From NCBI GenBank assembly GCA_039090855.1, contig CM077012.1:143750541-143814540 (forward strand): a stretch of DNA of 64,000 nucleotides, written 5' to 3'. Within the stretch, counting starts at the first letter, position 1, and each line of letters opens with the position of its first letter. Below, piece by piece: positions 46,031-57,339 of the stretch. Both the position numbers and the translations under genes were made by a program. The DNA comes from Macrothele yani. Lineage: Eukaryota > Arthropoda > Arachnida > Araneae > Macrothelidae. The notes beneath the pieces are model-generated. The model worked only from the letters and a program-made list of their open reading frames with translations, was not told the DNA's origin and ran no database searches.

Positions 46031-48008
46031 TATATACTAAACCACCGTTTTTTTTTCTTTGGGGAGGGGATAAATAGTAGCTGTTCAGAGAAGTGTGAAG
46101 ACCATGACTCCACAGGGTGGGGAGAAATGTTTTGCACTATTGGGAGATCAGTAGTGAAAGTTGATTGGTAATAAATTGTTTGTTGCAGTTTTATAGTAGT
46201 TTTGTGTACTGCAGATCAGGGGTTTCTCCAGGAATATATTGGCGGAGTGTTAAAAATGGCAGGGGTTGGATAAAAGGAAGATTTTCGAAGCCTGGAAATT
46301 CTTATGGTGAAATATTCAGGCTTTAAACCTAGGATTAAAAATGGGGAACTTAAAAAAACAAATAAATGAAGAACTGATTTCTTTTTTATGCAGTTAAGAA
46401 TGGTTATATAACTGAATAACTTTTTTTTCCCAATAACTACAAGTGGGTTAATTTGTTTTTGTGCTGTTTGTATTTTTTCTCTCTTGTCTAAATGTTCTTA
46501 ACAAGGATACAGCAAAAAGGTATTAACATGGGTTGCTGAGACAGTACACATTGATATTTTCACAGATCTTGTGCATGCTGACATGATTCAGAAGTAAATT
46601 TGCAACAGAAAAAAGTACAGAAATGCATACATGTTTTTATGGATTGGGGAATTCATGTAAATGCTAACTGCTGTTGACAACTGTGCTATATGACAATAAA
46701 AAAAAAGTCTAATATTGAAATCAAAAAGTGTATAAATTACATAACTTTGTGTGCATGTGTGTTATACACCTCCAAATGAAGGGGTTTTGAGTTTTTTTGT
46801 CAGAGTAATGAGGAAATTTGGGGGTGTGTGGATGGATGGTCCTGGTCAACAAAGGATCTATTTTCCCCAAATTAAATCTTGTGTAATTTGAGTCACACTA
46901 TTTAATTACATTGGAATATTTCTATATAACTGTACTGTGATCACCCCCCCTTCCCTGATGCAAATACTGTTCACTTGTTTAGTGTAGATGTGTCTTTGGA
47001 ATTTTTAATTCTTCTGTATGGTTAACTGATGTTCAGAAGCTTAACTCATCAGCTTTATCAATGTGTATGAAAATCAATATAAGAGCAGTTAACATTGAAT
47101 ACTTTTGAACTCTGCTATGTAAGCTTTAGATGACACCATATTTATGTCAGAAGTTCTGAGAGCTTCTAAACTCACATCTATAGAAGTAATGACCACGTTG
47201 TAAGGTGTGTGTAAATGCTGCTTACATAACAGTGAGAAATAAGGACCAATTTATACAAAGACATTGTGTACAGCATCAGCATGTTGTTAGGACTTTTTTT
47301 TGGAAGAACTTGGAATCTTGCAAACACACCTGCTGTGTTGATCATTGCTTCAGAAAAGAGGTTTATATGTGCATTCACAAGTACGATTTGTTGGAATAAC
47401 AAAAAGTCTAAATTATGGGGAAATGAGCTGCTGAAACGAATGTGAGGCTGCACTGTGGTGACCTAGTTATCCGAGGTGCTGGTTTTTGGCAATTTGGCTG
47501 AGATGGGCTCAGATTTGATGGTCTCTGTCCATTCACTGGAACTAGTTACCTTTAATAAGGATTATGGGATAAGTCAAGTCAAGTATGTTGCAGAGTAAGG
47601 GTTGAGCTTCCCCCGGCTCCGTATTATATATCGTGAAAAGGATATACTACCTAAATGTTTTTACTAATATGTGGGGATGGATCTCTTGTAGCAAATTGAT
47701 TTGTAGATTGAGTTGATAACATCATTATAAAGGTTGAATTAAACTTCAAAACTACGGTTGTATCGTGGTGGTGAAATCTTCAGTCTTTGGAGTCCTTTTG
47801 CCTATTCGGTCTAGAAGACAGGTACTTTTGCTAGTGAAATGATTATTTTTTGCCTTGGAATGTGGTATGTGAAATAATTATTTGTCTACGTGTTCATATT
47901 TACTTAATTTATTTTGACTGAACCTGAAGAAATAGTAGAATACCAAATTCTTGAATAAGGTGCCAATGTGCTGCCCTCTGGTGTGACATCCACAAGTTGA
48001 TAATTGAC
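46031..48008. other. Non-coding, CpG-poor DNA
   Basis: No exon, RNA or element end recognised. Confidence 0.5.
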
Positions 48009-48440
48009 TGATATATATATATATATATATATAAGAGACATACAAAGGCTGCAAACAACTCAAAGAAGCATGGAGAGGTGCATACTTGGTGTAACCAGGA
48101 GAGATAAGAAGAGGAACTCGTGGATCCGAAAAATGACAAGAGTGGAAGACATCATGATCAGAGTTAAATCCCTGAAATGGCAATGGGCTGGACATACTGC
48201 CAGAAGGACAGATCATCGATGGACAGCCGAAATTTTAGATTGGATTCCAAGGGACAGGAAAAGACCCAGAAGAAGACCACATGGGAGATGGGTGGATGAA
48301 ATTTGAAAGTATGCAGGTGTGACATGGAGGAGACTGGCACAAGACAGACCGTTGTGGAGGAAACTTGGGGAGACCTTCGTCCAGCAGTGGATTGATAATG
48401 GTGATGATATATATATATATATATATAATATAATTTTTTT
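48009..48440 (+). mobile_element. 5'-truncated RTE element inside a (TA)n tract
   Basis: 48035-48407 is almost identical to the last 373 bp of the RTE element at 57.3-60.3 kb. It encodes the C-terminal segment with LKWQWAGHTARRTDHRW and RRRPHGRWVDE. A (TA)n run precedes it (48009-48034) and another follows the GATGAT tail (about 48408-48428), as if the element landed in a TA microsatellite that now flanks it as target duplication. A premature stop lies at about 48304 (GAAATTTGA). Confidence 0.9.
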
Positions 48441-48463
48441 TTGTTCTTTTTGGATGTGACATT

Positions 48464-49148
48464 ATGACCACAAGAAGTAAACAAAATATATCGAATAAAT
48501 TGGGGAGTAGTCCATGTTTGAATCGTTCTAATCCAGTTGACATGGAACTAATTTTGAAATCACTACAAGATATCAATGAAAAGATTGACTCCACAAACCT
48601 AAAAGTTAGAAATGATCTAAGGCAGGCCTTGGATGATATAAACAAAAAATTGGAACCTATTTTGGAATTGAAGAGAGAACTGAAGGAATGTAAGGCATCT
48701 ATAGAACATATGTCGACAAATTATGATTCAGTTTTGAAACGACTGGAGTCATTTAGGAAAGAAAATGAAGGTTTAAGGGTTACACAAGATAATCTCTTGC
48801 AGTAGATGGAGTTCAAACAACTTGAATTGAATAAATTACAATGTGACTTTAATGAATTGGCGCAATATTTACGTAAAAAAAAATCTAGAATTTCATGGTT
48901 TTGATTGGACTCGTATACAAGATGAAAAAGAACTCAGAAATTACATGAGTACATTGGCAGAGGCTTTTGATGTACACGATTTCAATTTACAGGATATTGA
49001 CATTATACATCCCTTAAAACCAGATTCTTTCAAAAAACCTAATGCTAATGTGCTTGTTCAGTTTTTGTCCAGAACTTCAAGGGATAGCTGGCTTGATAGG
49101 AAGAGATCCATTATATACAATTGTGATTTATATAATTTCTATGAATGA
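48464..49148 (+). pseudogene. ORF1 of a CR1-group LINE, frameshifted
   Basis: The first open piece (48464-48805) encodes a charged, heptad-rich coiled coil (for example LELKRELKECKASIEHMSTN, then YDSVLKRLESFRKENEGL), as in LINE ORF1 trimerisation regions. After a stop and a frame change in an A-rich run (about 48870) the next piece (48843-49148) reads KKNLEFHGFDWTRIQDEKEL, then DIDIIHPLKPDSF and NVLVQFLSR. This has the shape of the N-L-x-x-H-G / A-H-R-L RNA-binding domain in ORF1 proteins of CR1/Jockey-group elements. It would bind the element RNA. The pairing with ORF2 downstream supports the identification. Confidence 0.7.
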
Positions 49149-49159
49149 TCTTGCTGAGT

Positions 49160-50500
49160 TTGGTTTACCATCTACTTCCACTGATTCTACTGTTGTATGA
49201 CTTTGGTATGAGAACTGACAAATGTAAACTGTATATGGTTTGTTATTATTATTCTACTTTATTTTATTTTATTTTATTTTTTTCATTTCTTGATTTGCTG
49301 CATTGGACTATTGTACAGAATTGCTTTTGTACTATGTAATCAACTTATTTAATATTTCAGTAATTTCTCCTGGTCATTGGAAATGTTTGATGACCTATTT
49401 TCACCTAGCCATTATTTGTGTATGTTTGTTGGATTTTTGATTTGAGGGCAAAGAAATGTGACATATATTTGTTTGGATGCTATTAGTTTATAGTATCATT
49501 TCCTGATTATTTCTTGGTTTATTATATTATACCATCATACTTAATTATTGTTTTTATTTGGAAGAAAAGAAGAAATTATAAGGTGTATAGAGGTTATTTC
49601 CTTGAACCTAACTTCTATCTTATATTTGCATGTTATTGGAGTTGATTGGTGGCAGATTCCATCACAGTCATTAGCTCTTGTTTAATCACTGGAATTTGGG
49701 CATGGGAATTCAGGGGTTTGCCTACTTGTCAAATTTTTATAATTATTGAAATAAAATTTCAATAATGTATGGTAATTGGAAATTTGAACTATATTTGGTT
49801 AGCTATTTTTGTTCTATATTTTTGACTACCTACCTTTCTTAGTTTATTAAATTTGACTGCTGTATAGTGGCTGGGGATCACTGGGAGGTATGAGGGAATT
49901 TGTACTGTGTATAGAGGTTACTGATACATATAGTTTTGACTGTCATTGGAGTTCCTGGTGACATATTCCTCTCCTGTTATGTGAGCATACCTGTTGGAAT
50001 TTTGGTATGGGAACTGAAAAACTTGAATTGTATTTGGTTTTTACTATTATTTTTTATTAGTATATTTCGTTCATTAATTTACAGATTTGTTGATCATTGG
50101 GAGGAAGTGGGGAATTTGTATTACATATAGGGACTATTCAAATAAACACAATCTTTATTTAGTTCCTCTATGTCACGAGAATTGCTCATTGACATTCTTC
50201 TATCCAGTCACTGAATATGTTTAGCTACTGGAATTATGACATGGTAACTGAAAAAAATAAATTGTACATGGTCCCTTATTATTACTAACCTTTTTTATTA
50301 TATTCCCTTCATTGTTTGGTTTCTTAATTGATTATACCACAGAATTGTTGATTATTGAGGGAAATATAGAATTGGTACTGTGTATTGAGGTTATTAATAT
50401 GTTTATAATTTTTTTATTGAGTTCTTGCATGCCACTGATTATAACTATTGGAGAATGTCTGGATGTTTACATGGTACTTAAAAGATATTATGTTATGCAG
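49160..50500 (+). repeat. Degenerate 230-270-bp repeats between LINE ORF1 and ORF2
   Basis: Related blocks recur at about 49200, 49430, 49690, 50000, 50235 and 50470. Each combines GG(A/T)ATTTTGGTATGGGAACTG, a TGTATTTGGTTTTTATTATT stretch, TTGTTGATCATTGGGAG, and ATTTGTACTGTGTATAGAGG. The units are diverged and AT-rich and encode nothing recognised. Confidence 0.65.
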
Positions 50501-50681
50501 CAATAACTAACTGTTAGAATTTTTTATTTATTTATTGCTTTTGCCAAAATAATATATAGATATAAGGAGATAAGGTCAATTAATTATTGATTGGTGCAGG
50601 GGGTGGCCACCATTTTGTGGGATTTTCAAATAGTGCTTAGGAGGTGAATTAATTTTACAAAACTGCTTGGGGTACATTGAT

Positions 50682-52644
50682 ATGACTATTAATTATTATT
50701 CAGTACAGCATCTTAATGATACAATATCTAATAACCCTAATAATTCTCTAAATATTACTCATCTTAATGCCGGATCACATTAGTCAATAAGATATCGGAT
50801 TTAGAGGCATTAAACTATTATAATTTGCGTTTCAGAAACATGGTTTCCTTCTGAAGACTATTGTCTACATCTCCCACTCTATCAGACTTTTAATAAAAAT
50901 AGGACTGAATCTAGAGGAGGAGGAATTGCAATTTTCGTTAAAACAAATAATTTGGACTACACCCAAATTGAAAAATTGACATTTATTAATTCTGATATTG
51001 AAATTATTACAATTGAAGATCAATATAATATAATTTCAGCCTGTTATCGTCCACCAACAGCGAACCCTTCTTTATTTATTGAAAAATTTACTGATATACT
51101 TAATTATATAAATTTTACAAAGAAAAAAGGACTATTACTTGGAGACTTTAATATTGATCTGTCACGGAATCTTTCATACCCATGAGATTTTAATTCTGCA
51201 ATTGCTACTGCAGGATTCTATAACACTATTTTTTCAGCTACAAGAATAACTCCAATATACGGCCTCAATTTTGGATCTATGTATAACAAATATACCATTG
51301 GACTCTATTTTATCAGGTATTCTTAATTTTCATTTCAGTGATCATCTACCAATTTTCTTAATTTAGACATATAGTGATGTACAAGCATTTAGACCAACAA
51401 ATACTTTCACTCGAATTATTAATGAGAATAATACGAATCTATTCATAAACCTAGTACAAGATACGAACTGGGATGAAATAATGCAAATTTCTAATCCTGA
51501 TGTGGCTTATAATTTATTTGAAATAACTTTGAAGAGGTTTTACAATAAGGCTTTTCCATTTAAAAGAACCACATCTAAATTCAAGGAAGAGCGGAAACCT
51601 TGGCTAACAAGATAAATAAAATCTTAATCGGATAAATAAAAAAAATGAACTGTTCACAAAATTCTTAAAATCAAGGTCACAAATTGATTATAATATTTTT
51701 AAAAAAATTTAGAAATAATCTTAACTCCTACATTAGAAAATGAAAAAGAGATCATTATTTTCATATTTTTTCTAAAAATAATCCAAAAGTAACCTGGAAG
51801 CACTTAAACATAATATTAGGTCGTAGGAACGTACCAAAGTCTTCAATTCACCTCACTTGGGGTAACATGAAAATCACTGATCAATCTGAAATTGCTAATC
51901 AATTTAATAATCATTTTATTGTATCACCACAACGCATAATACAACAACTTCCTAAGCTTGAACGATCAACAGTTACCTCATTACTCCAACTCATGTACCT
52001 TAAATTCAATGCATACTTTGGAAATTACTAGAACTGAATTAATCTACCAACTGCAGAATATTAACATAAATGCAGGACCAGGTCCAGATGATATTCTTCC
52101 CAAAATTTTAAAAACTATAACTATTTTCATTGTTACTCCCCTATTATACATTTTTAATTCCATTCTAGCTGCAGGTATTTCCCAGATTCGTTAAAAATTG
52201 CAAAAATTACTCCTGTCTTTAAAAAGGGTTCTTTGACAGATATTAATAACTATCGACCTATAGCTAAATTATCCAAATTAGCTAAAATTTTTGAAAAATT
52301 ACCATTTGTTAGATTATTTGCTTATATTGAAAAAAATACAAAATTTTGCTCAAAAATCAATTTGGCTTTTTACCAAATTCCTCAACAGAAATTGCCCTTT
52401 TACACTTAAAAGATAAAATTCAATCTAATTCTATTAATAATAAAATTACATTGGGACTTTTCATTGATTTATCAAAAGCATTTGATACTATAAATCACAA
52501 CTTATTATCAAAATTGTATGCAATTGGTATTCGGGGTACATTACATAATCTCTTTAGAAACTATCTCACTGGTCGCCAGTAATATACAGAAATTGAACAT
52601 ACCAAATCTAACTTACAATCAGTCATTTCAGGAGTCCCTCAGGG
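50682..52644 (+). pseudogene. ORF2 of a CR1-group LINE (endonuclease and partial reverse transcriptase)
   Basis: Frameshifted pieces keep the order of an APE-type endonuclease followed by reverse transcriptase. Endonuclease: NITHLNAGS (about 50750), CVSETWF, RGGGIAIFVK, ACYRPPTANPSLFIEKF, LLGDFNIDLS (about 51140) and SDHLPIFL (about 51340). Reverse transcriptase: GPDDILPKIL (about 52085), TPVFKKGSLTDINNYRPIAK (about 52210), NQFGFLPNSS, LFIDLSKAFDTINHNLLSKL (about 52460), and SVISGVPQGS ending at about 52650. The YADD catalytic box and everything beyond are missing, because the sequence folds back on itself at that point. Family CR1/Daphne-like is inferred from the endonuclease type and motifs. 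Confidence 0.85.
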
Positions 52645-52677
52645 CTCCTGAAATGACTGATTGTAAGTTAGATTTGG
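52602..52677. repeat. Perfect inverted repeat, 33-bp arms, ending the LINE
   Basis: Arms 52602-52634 and 52645-52677 are exact reverse complements around TCCCTCAGGG. The loop and arm tips (GGAGTCCCTCAGGGCTCC) are the normal coding sequence for GVPQGS and are themselves self-complementary. After the right arm the LINE does not resume. Confidence 0.95.
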
Positions 52678-53649
52678 ATGGAGGATATATAAAATATGAA
52701 TAACATGCTAGTAATTTGTGGTTGGATAAAAAACATATACTTGTTGAGAATTCAGTCTTGTAAATTCAAATGTGTGCATTGTCTGAAAAAAAAAAAAAAT
52801 CATAGCAAAGTGTGTCACCTACATACTCTTGGATCGTGATCACAAGGCATGGTGGGCGCCATCACTTCACGAGGCTCTCTCTACACTTTCGCTGCCAACC
52901 ATTAATTCAAAACAACTTATAGTGTTCTTCATCTGACCAGTTCACTTTCTTTTATTGCTTTACTGTCCAGTTCTTGGTGCCACATTTAGCAGATTTTTTT
53001 CTCTCGTGTATTTTGCTGAGAAGAGTGGCTTCCGAATGAACAGACAACTTCCAAAACCAATTTTTTTAACTTCCTGCACATGTAAGATTGAAGAAAACAT
53101 TTAGTCACAATAAATTGTAGCCATCTCTTAACATCCTCTTTTCTTTTTCTGCTATCTGTTTAGTCGGTGTTCTGCAAACGACGAACATGTCATTCAGTTC
53201 ATTTCTATCTAGTGTGCCAAAGCAACTGACAAAAATCCATGACCGTCAACATAGTTCATATCACTGCAATTTCAATATTTACATGTCATTTGTCTTGAGG
53301 AGATTGGACCAAAGCACAGTGAAACCATGGTCTACAGGAAAAATGAATGTGTGACTAAATGTTGATTTCTTAAATCTCATATGCTCTACTATGTTAGTAG
53401 TTTACAATGTTTGTAGTCTGTGATTTATAATATCCTTACATATATGTTTACTTTTGAGAAATCTATTTTTTTTCATTTTTGTTTTGTTAATCATGGCTCT
53501 TGCTAACGTCTAATGTGGCTATAATTTGAACTTTTTTGAATTCCAACTGATCCTGGGTTTTTCCCATCCCATATTTACATGAGTTACTGTAGACTAATCT
53601 GTATGCTGTTTATGAAGGATAAGACAACATATCATCATCCCATGTGATT
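52678..53649. other. Non-coding DNA, nothing recognised
   Basis: A good polypyrimidine-AG sequence at about 53140-53162 resembles a splice acceptor, but the following frame closes quickly and matches nothing known. Confidence 0.4.
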
Positions 53650-53651
53650 TA

Positions 53652-55070
53652 CACTGGCGGGAAGTGAAAAAAGAACACCAAGAAGGAGACGTCTGATACC
53701 AACAAAATTTATACAACATAACGGAGTACAGAGGATAACATGATCAAAACATTATGACAAAATACAGCTGTATTTGCTGGTAAACTGAAAAATAACATTT
53801 CCATGTAACATGGTTAGTACGAGGTTGAACCGCCATGAACTGCGTCACACTGTGCAATTCTGGCATTGAGTCTGTCGTACAGATGTTGGATGTAAGTTTG
53901 GGGTATTGAGTTCCAAGCATCCTCAACCTGGACGCGTAAATCGGGGATGGTCGTGGCTGGCCGTGGAGACCGGATAAGTCGTTGTCCCATAAAATCCCAC
54001 ACGTGCTCAATGGGGGACACATCCGGCGAACGTGCAGGCCATGGAAGTTTTCTCACACTCTGAAGTGCATGTTGCGTTGCATGTGCCGTGTGTGGGCGTG
54101 TGTTATCTTGCTGGAAAACACCACGATGGACCGACCTTACAAATGGCACAACAACGGGCTGAATGATGATGTAGGTGGTGCTGTTTAACGTACTCGGTAC
54201 AAACACTAGTTGTGTACGGGAGTGATAGCTGATCGCTCCCCACACCAGGAGACCAGATGTAGGCCCTGTGTGTTGCTGGCGGATGCAAGAAGGGTGGAGA
54301 CTCTACACTGTGCGTCTGCTAACACGCATAAGGCCATCGGAGGCTCCCAAGCAGAATCTGCTTTCATCGCTGAACACGACAGATCGCCATTGCGTTCTCC
54401 AGTGCAGACGTTGGCAACACCACTGCAGCCGTTCCTGACTTTGGGCTGGAGCCAGAGGTACACATGCCAGAGGCACACGTGCACGTAGTCCTGCATCCAG
54501 TAGACTGTTGTGGATTGTTCGCACAGTCGCCTCAGGTGCAATGGCAGCTCGGATTTGCGTCGCAGTGGATGTTCTGCTTGACAACGCCGCTCATATGCGT
54601 CGATCGGTCCGCTCATCGGTCCGTCTGTGACTTCCGGTTCCACGTCTTCTCGTGTGGGAATGTTCCTCAGACAATCTACGCCACCGTCGTACCACCACCG
54701 ATACTTCCCGTCCAATTCGCTCCGCAATACGACGATACGACCACCCGTCCTCGCAATGTCCGACGAGACGACCTCACTCAAAGTCCGATAACTGCTGAAA
54801 TCGTACACGTCTTCCATGTTCAGGCATTGCAGCTTCTTCAGGATCTTCGCACGTGTCCGTATGCCGCCGACTGATTACATTCACTTCGCCGTACTTCTTA
54901 AATACCACCGACGATAATTTGCATATTATGCCGTGCTGTTGCGTAAGCGCTCACCGGTTGGTCCTGAAATTAACATCACACCTACATAACCTCGACCCTA
55001 TTAACATATGTAAATTTCATGATCGTCCGCCAATTCCTTCTTGGTGTTCTTTTGTCACTTTCCGCCAGTG
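53652..55070 (-). mobile_element. Tc1-family transposon, both ends intact
   Basis: Inverted ends CACTGGCGGGAAGTGAAAAA (53652) and the complement of CACTGGCGGAAAGTGACAAA (to 55070) match over about 36 bp. TA dinucleotides flank at 53650-53651 and 55071-55072. Length 1,419 bp. It is markedly CpG- and GC-richer than its flanks. The transposase lies on the minus strand. Confidence 0.95.
53814..54820 (-). pseudogene. Tc1-type transposase, frameshifted
   Basis: The N-terminal half is scrambled by frame changes. The first catalytic Asp is in WRSVVFSDESRFCLGASDG (about 54330-54390). The C-terminal half is open from 54245 to 53814. It contains MWGAISYHSRTQLVFV, the second Asp in GVFQQDNTRPHTAHATQHAL (about 54080-54130), and PWPARSPDVSPIEHVWDFMG with the catalytic Glu (about 54000-54040). 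The ending is HGGSTSY-stop. At least one frameshift lies near 54245-54310, and others upstream. Codons and GC content differ sharply from surrounding DNA, as expected for a transposon. Confidence 0.9.
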
Positions 55071-55072
55071 TA

Positions 55073-56163
55073 TATTTGCATGTAATGGCGTTTGTGATTG
55101 TCGTAACAGAAAGGTGTACACTTTTTCTGTCTGTGTGTTTATATCTACCAGAGTGGGGAATGGATAATGATAAGTGTCTTCTGTGAAAAATAAAACTTTT
55201 AAAACTATACATTTTTGTTGATTAAATTTATGGTTAGCTGTTTCAAAAAATGCATTATATGCTTTATTTGCAGCAGCAAGTGTGGTATGCATCATTTCTT
55301 TCACAGGTGATTAATTATAATTCATCAACTAGGGTGTTGTGTATTTACATGTAACTATTAAATTGTTTGAGAAACCCAGTGATGGTGAAAATGCCTGCTT
55401 ACAGATCTTAATTTTGCACTTTATTCAGTGTCATTGTAACTTATATTCTCATTTTAAAAAGTCATGAAATCTGATAACATACAGAAATTATCAAGCTTTA
55501 TTTTTTTTATTAGTATGTAAAAACAGGTGTTATATAGTTTTTTGTGGAAACTCCCTCCCCGTAGTTCCGTCAGTTGCATTGTGTTAGTAGCTCTGCATTT
55601 GGAACTGCAGCCTCACTTGGTCTGCATTCTATAATTTAGCTAATATGTTGAATTAAAAACAGGTTTTCAAAATAACTTCTGCAATAGATGTATTTGATGT
55701 CACGTAAGTTTGAACAGAGCTAAGGAAGGTTTTATTTAAGTTCATCTTTTCTGTCTGTTGATATTCAACATCTGGATTTTTGAGTGCATTTGTAATGGTA
55801 TTCCCCCTAAACGTTTATTACAGTTTTTGTATGTATTGTGATTTTTCATATGTATATTTTAGATATCCATGAATTCTAAAAAAACAAACAAACAAAAAAA
55901 AAAAACTGTTTCTAGATACACTTGATTTCTATTTTAACTTTCACTTAACCCCTAAATAATTTTATTCTCAAAATTTGGTATGTATGTATGTATATTTTTA
56001 AATCAAAATAGTTATTGAATCCATAAGTATAAAGTATTGTGAATTTAGCAATAGTATATATAATTCATATGAAGTGCTATGAATTCAGCAATAGTTATGT
56101 TATTTTACATAGCATCATGATTGATGTTTGTAGTTTGTTATAAGTGTATTTCTTTCTTTCCAG
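55073..56163. other. Intronic DNA upstream of the PPP4R1 exon
   Basis: AT-rich with an A/C-rich run at 55878-55906. No other exon recognised. It ends in a polypyrimidine stretch TTTCTTTCTTTCCAG at 56149-56163, a good splice acceptor. Confidence 0.6.
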
Positions 56164-56306
56164 AACCTAGTGTTAGAGCTGAACTTATGGAACAAGTTCC
56201 CCACCTAGCAGGGCTTTGTAATGAGAACAGCTACCATTTAGGAAATGTTATCCAGCAACACCTTGTGCCAATGATAATCAAATACTTATCAGACATAAAT
56301 AATCAG
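56164..56306 (+). CDS. PPP4R1: Internal exon of protein phosphatase 4 regulatory subunit 1
   Basis: The 143-bp exon lies between TTTCTTTCCAG and CAG|GTGTGT. With one G borrowed from the previous exon (phase 1) it encodes EPSVRAELMEQVPHLAGLCN, then ENSYHLGNVIQQHLVPMIIK and YLSDINNQ, and it ends in phase 0. This matches the early HEAT-repeat region of PPP4R1, where vertebrate proteins have EP.VRAELMEQ.PHIA, then L.PI.VRYL.D.NNQ. PPP4R1 is a scaffold made of HEAT repeats that binds the protein phosphatase 4 catalytic subunit. Neighbouring exons were not found, so the flanking introns must be long. The next exon should start with a Val-Arg-Lys segment beyond the window. Confidence 0.85.
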
Positions 56307-56489
56307 GTGTGTGTTCTGTTTTTATTTTATTGTAAATTATATATGTTATTTGACTTTACATGTGTAAGGTTGAAGAAAACCGGTTTCTAGAAAGAACCAC
56401 CAACACCCTTTCGATGGATGGGTGTGCGTGTTTGTGTGTGAGAGTGAGAAGTTAAAAAAATGGTCCAATGGAAAATTATAATTAATAAT

Positions 56490-57190
56490 TGCGTACATGA
56501 GATTCTTCCGCGGATTCGCATAATTCTGCTTTTTTCGTCGTCATTTGGGCCATCCTCGAGTTCGATGCAAAACTGAAAAGAAATTTTGAGCGGAATGGGG
56601 ATGGGGGAGGGGGTCGTTTCCCCGTTAGGGAACGATATTTCACCTTTCAAAACTTTGGAAAACAGAATTTAAATCGAGTGAAGATTTTCCCGTAATCGAA
56701 ATTTCCTTTTCTGGTGATGCTACTTCTGTCCAGTATTGTTCTTATATACAATTTTACTTCACAATTATTTGTATTTCAGCTTGAAAACGGAGGAACATTT
56801 TCTGAAAAGAACGTTAGGCGACGCAAAGATATCCCTGTAATCGTCTGGCATGAGATTCTTCTATTTGTTTAGTTCTCATGATTGATGCGTAACTGAACAT
56901 AATTGGGGAGGGGGTAGTTTTTAGTCAAAGAACGGAATTACGACTTTCGAAATAGGAAGTTGGACGGAAAGAAGGTTTCTCCTGTAATAGTATTTTTTTT
57001 CTTGCAATATCCTCCTGCTCAATATTGTTGTTAGATATCAATTTATTGCATAAATATTAGTATTTCAGCTTGAAAATGGAGGAAATATTTCCGAAAACGA
57101 AGGTCCGATGGAGCAAAGATTTCGTCAGAATCGTTATTTTCCCCTCCGCAATATTTCCTCTATCCTGTGTTGTTAAAATATCAGTAATTT
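56490..57190 (+). repeat. Degenerate tandem repeat of about 289 bp in the PPP4R1 intron
   Basis: The landmark TATTTCAGCTTGAAAA(C/T)GGAGG occurs at 56772 and 57061, 289 bp apart. Each is preceded by a G-rich GGGGAGGGGGT block and by CC(T/C)GTAATCG or CCTGTAATAG, and followed by GA(A/T)AA(A/C)GA. About two and a half diverged units are present. Not recognised. Confidence 0.6.
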
Positions 57191-57339
57191 TCTATTTTGA
57201 ATAGAGTTATGTGCTCCAGTTTAATATTTACATATATGAATTAACGTGAACAATTCTCCCTTGTCTTGCTTGTGCTACATTTTATTCACACTACTTTGCC
57301 GCACATTCTGTTTTATCTTTTGCAAATAAAGAAATTTGT

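Noticed and set aside
48004..48306. Independent 100-codon gene
   Set aside because: It is the C-terminal fragment of the RTE protein preceded by translated (TA)n.
53100..53290. Exon after the strong polypyrimidine-AG at 53162
   Set aside because: The downstream frames close quickly and match nothing in PPP4R1 or any family I recognise.
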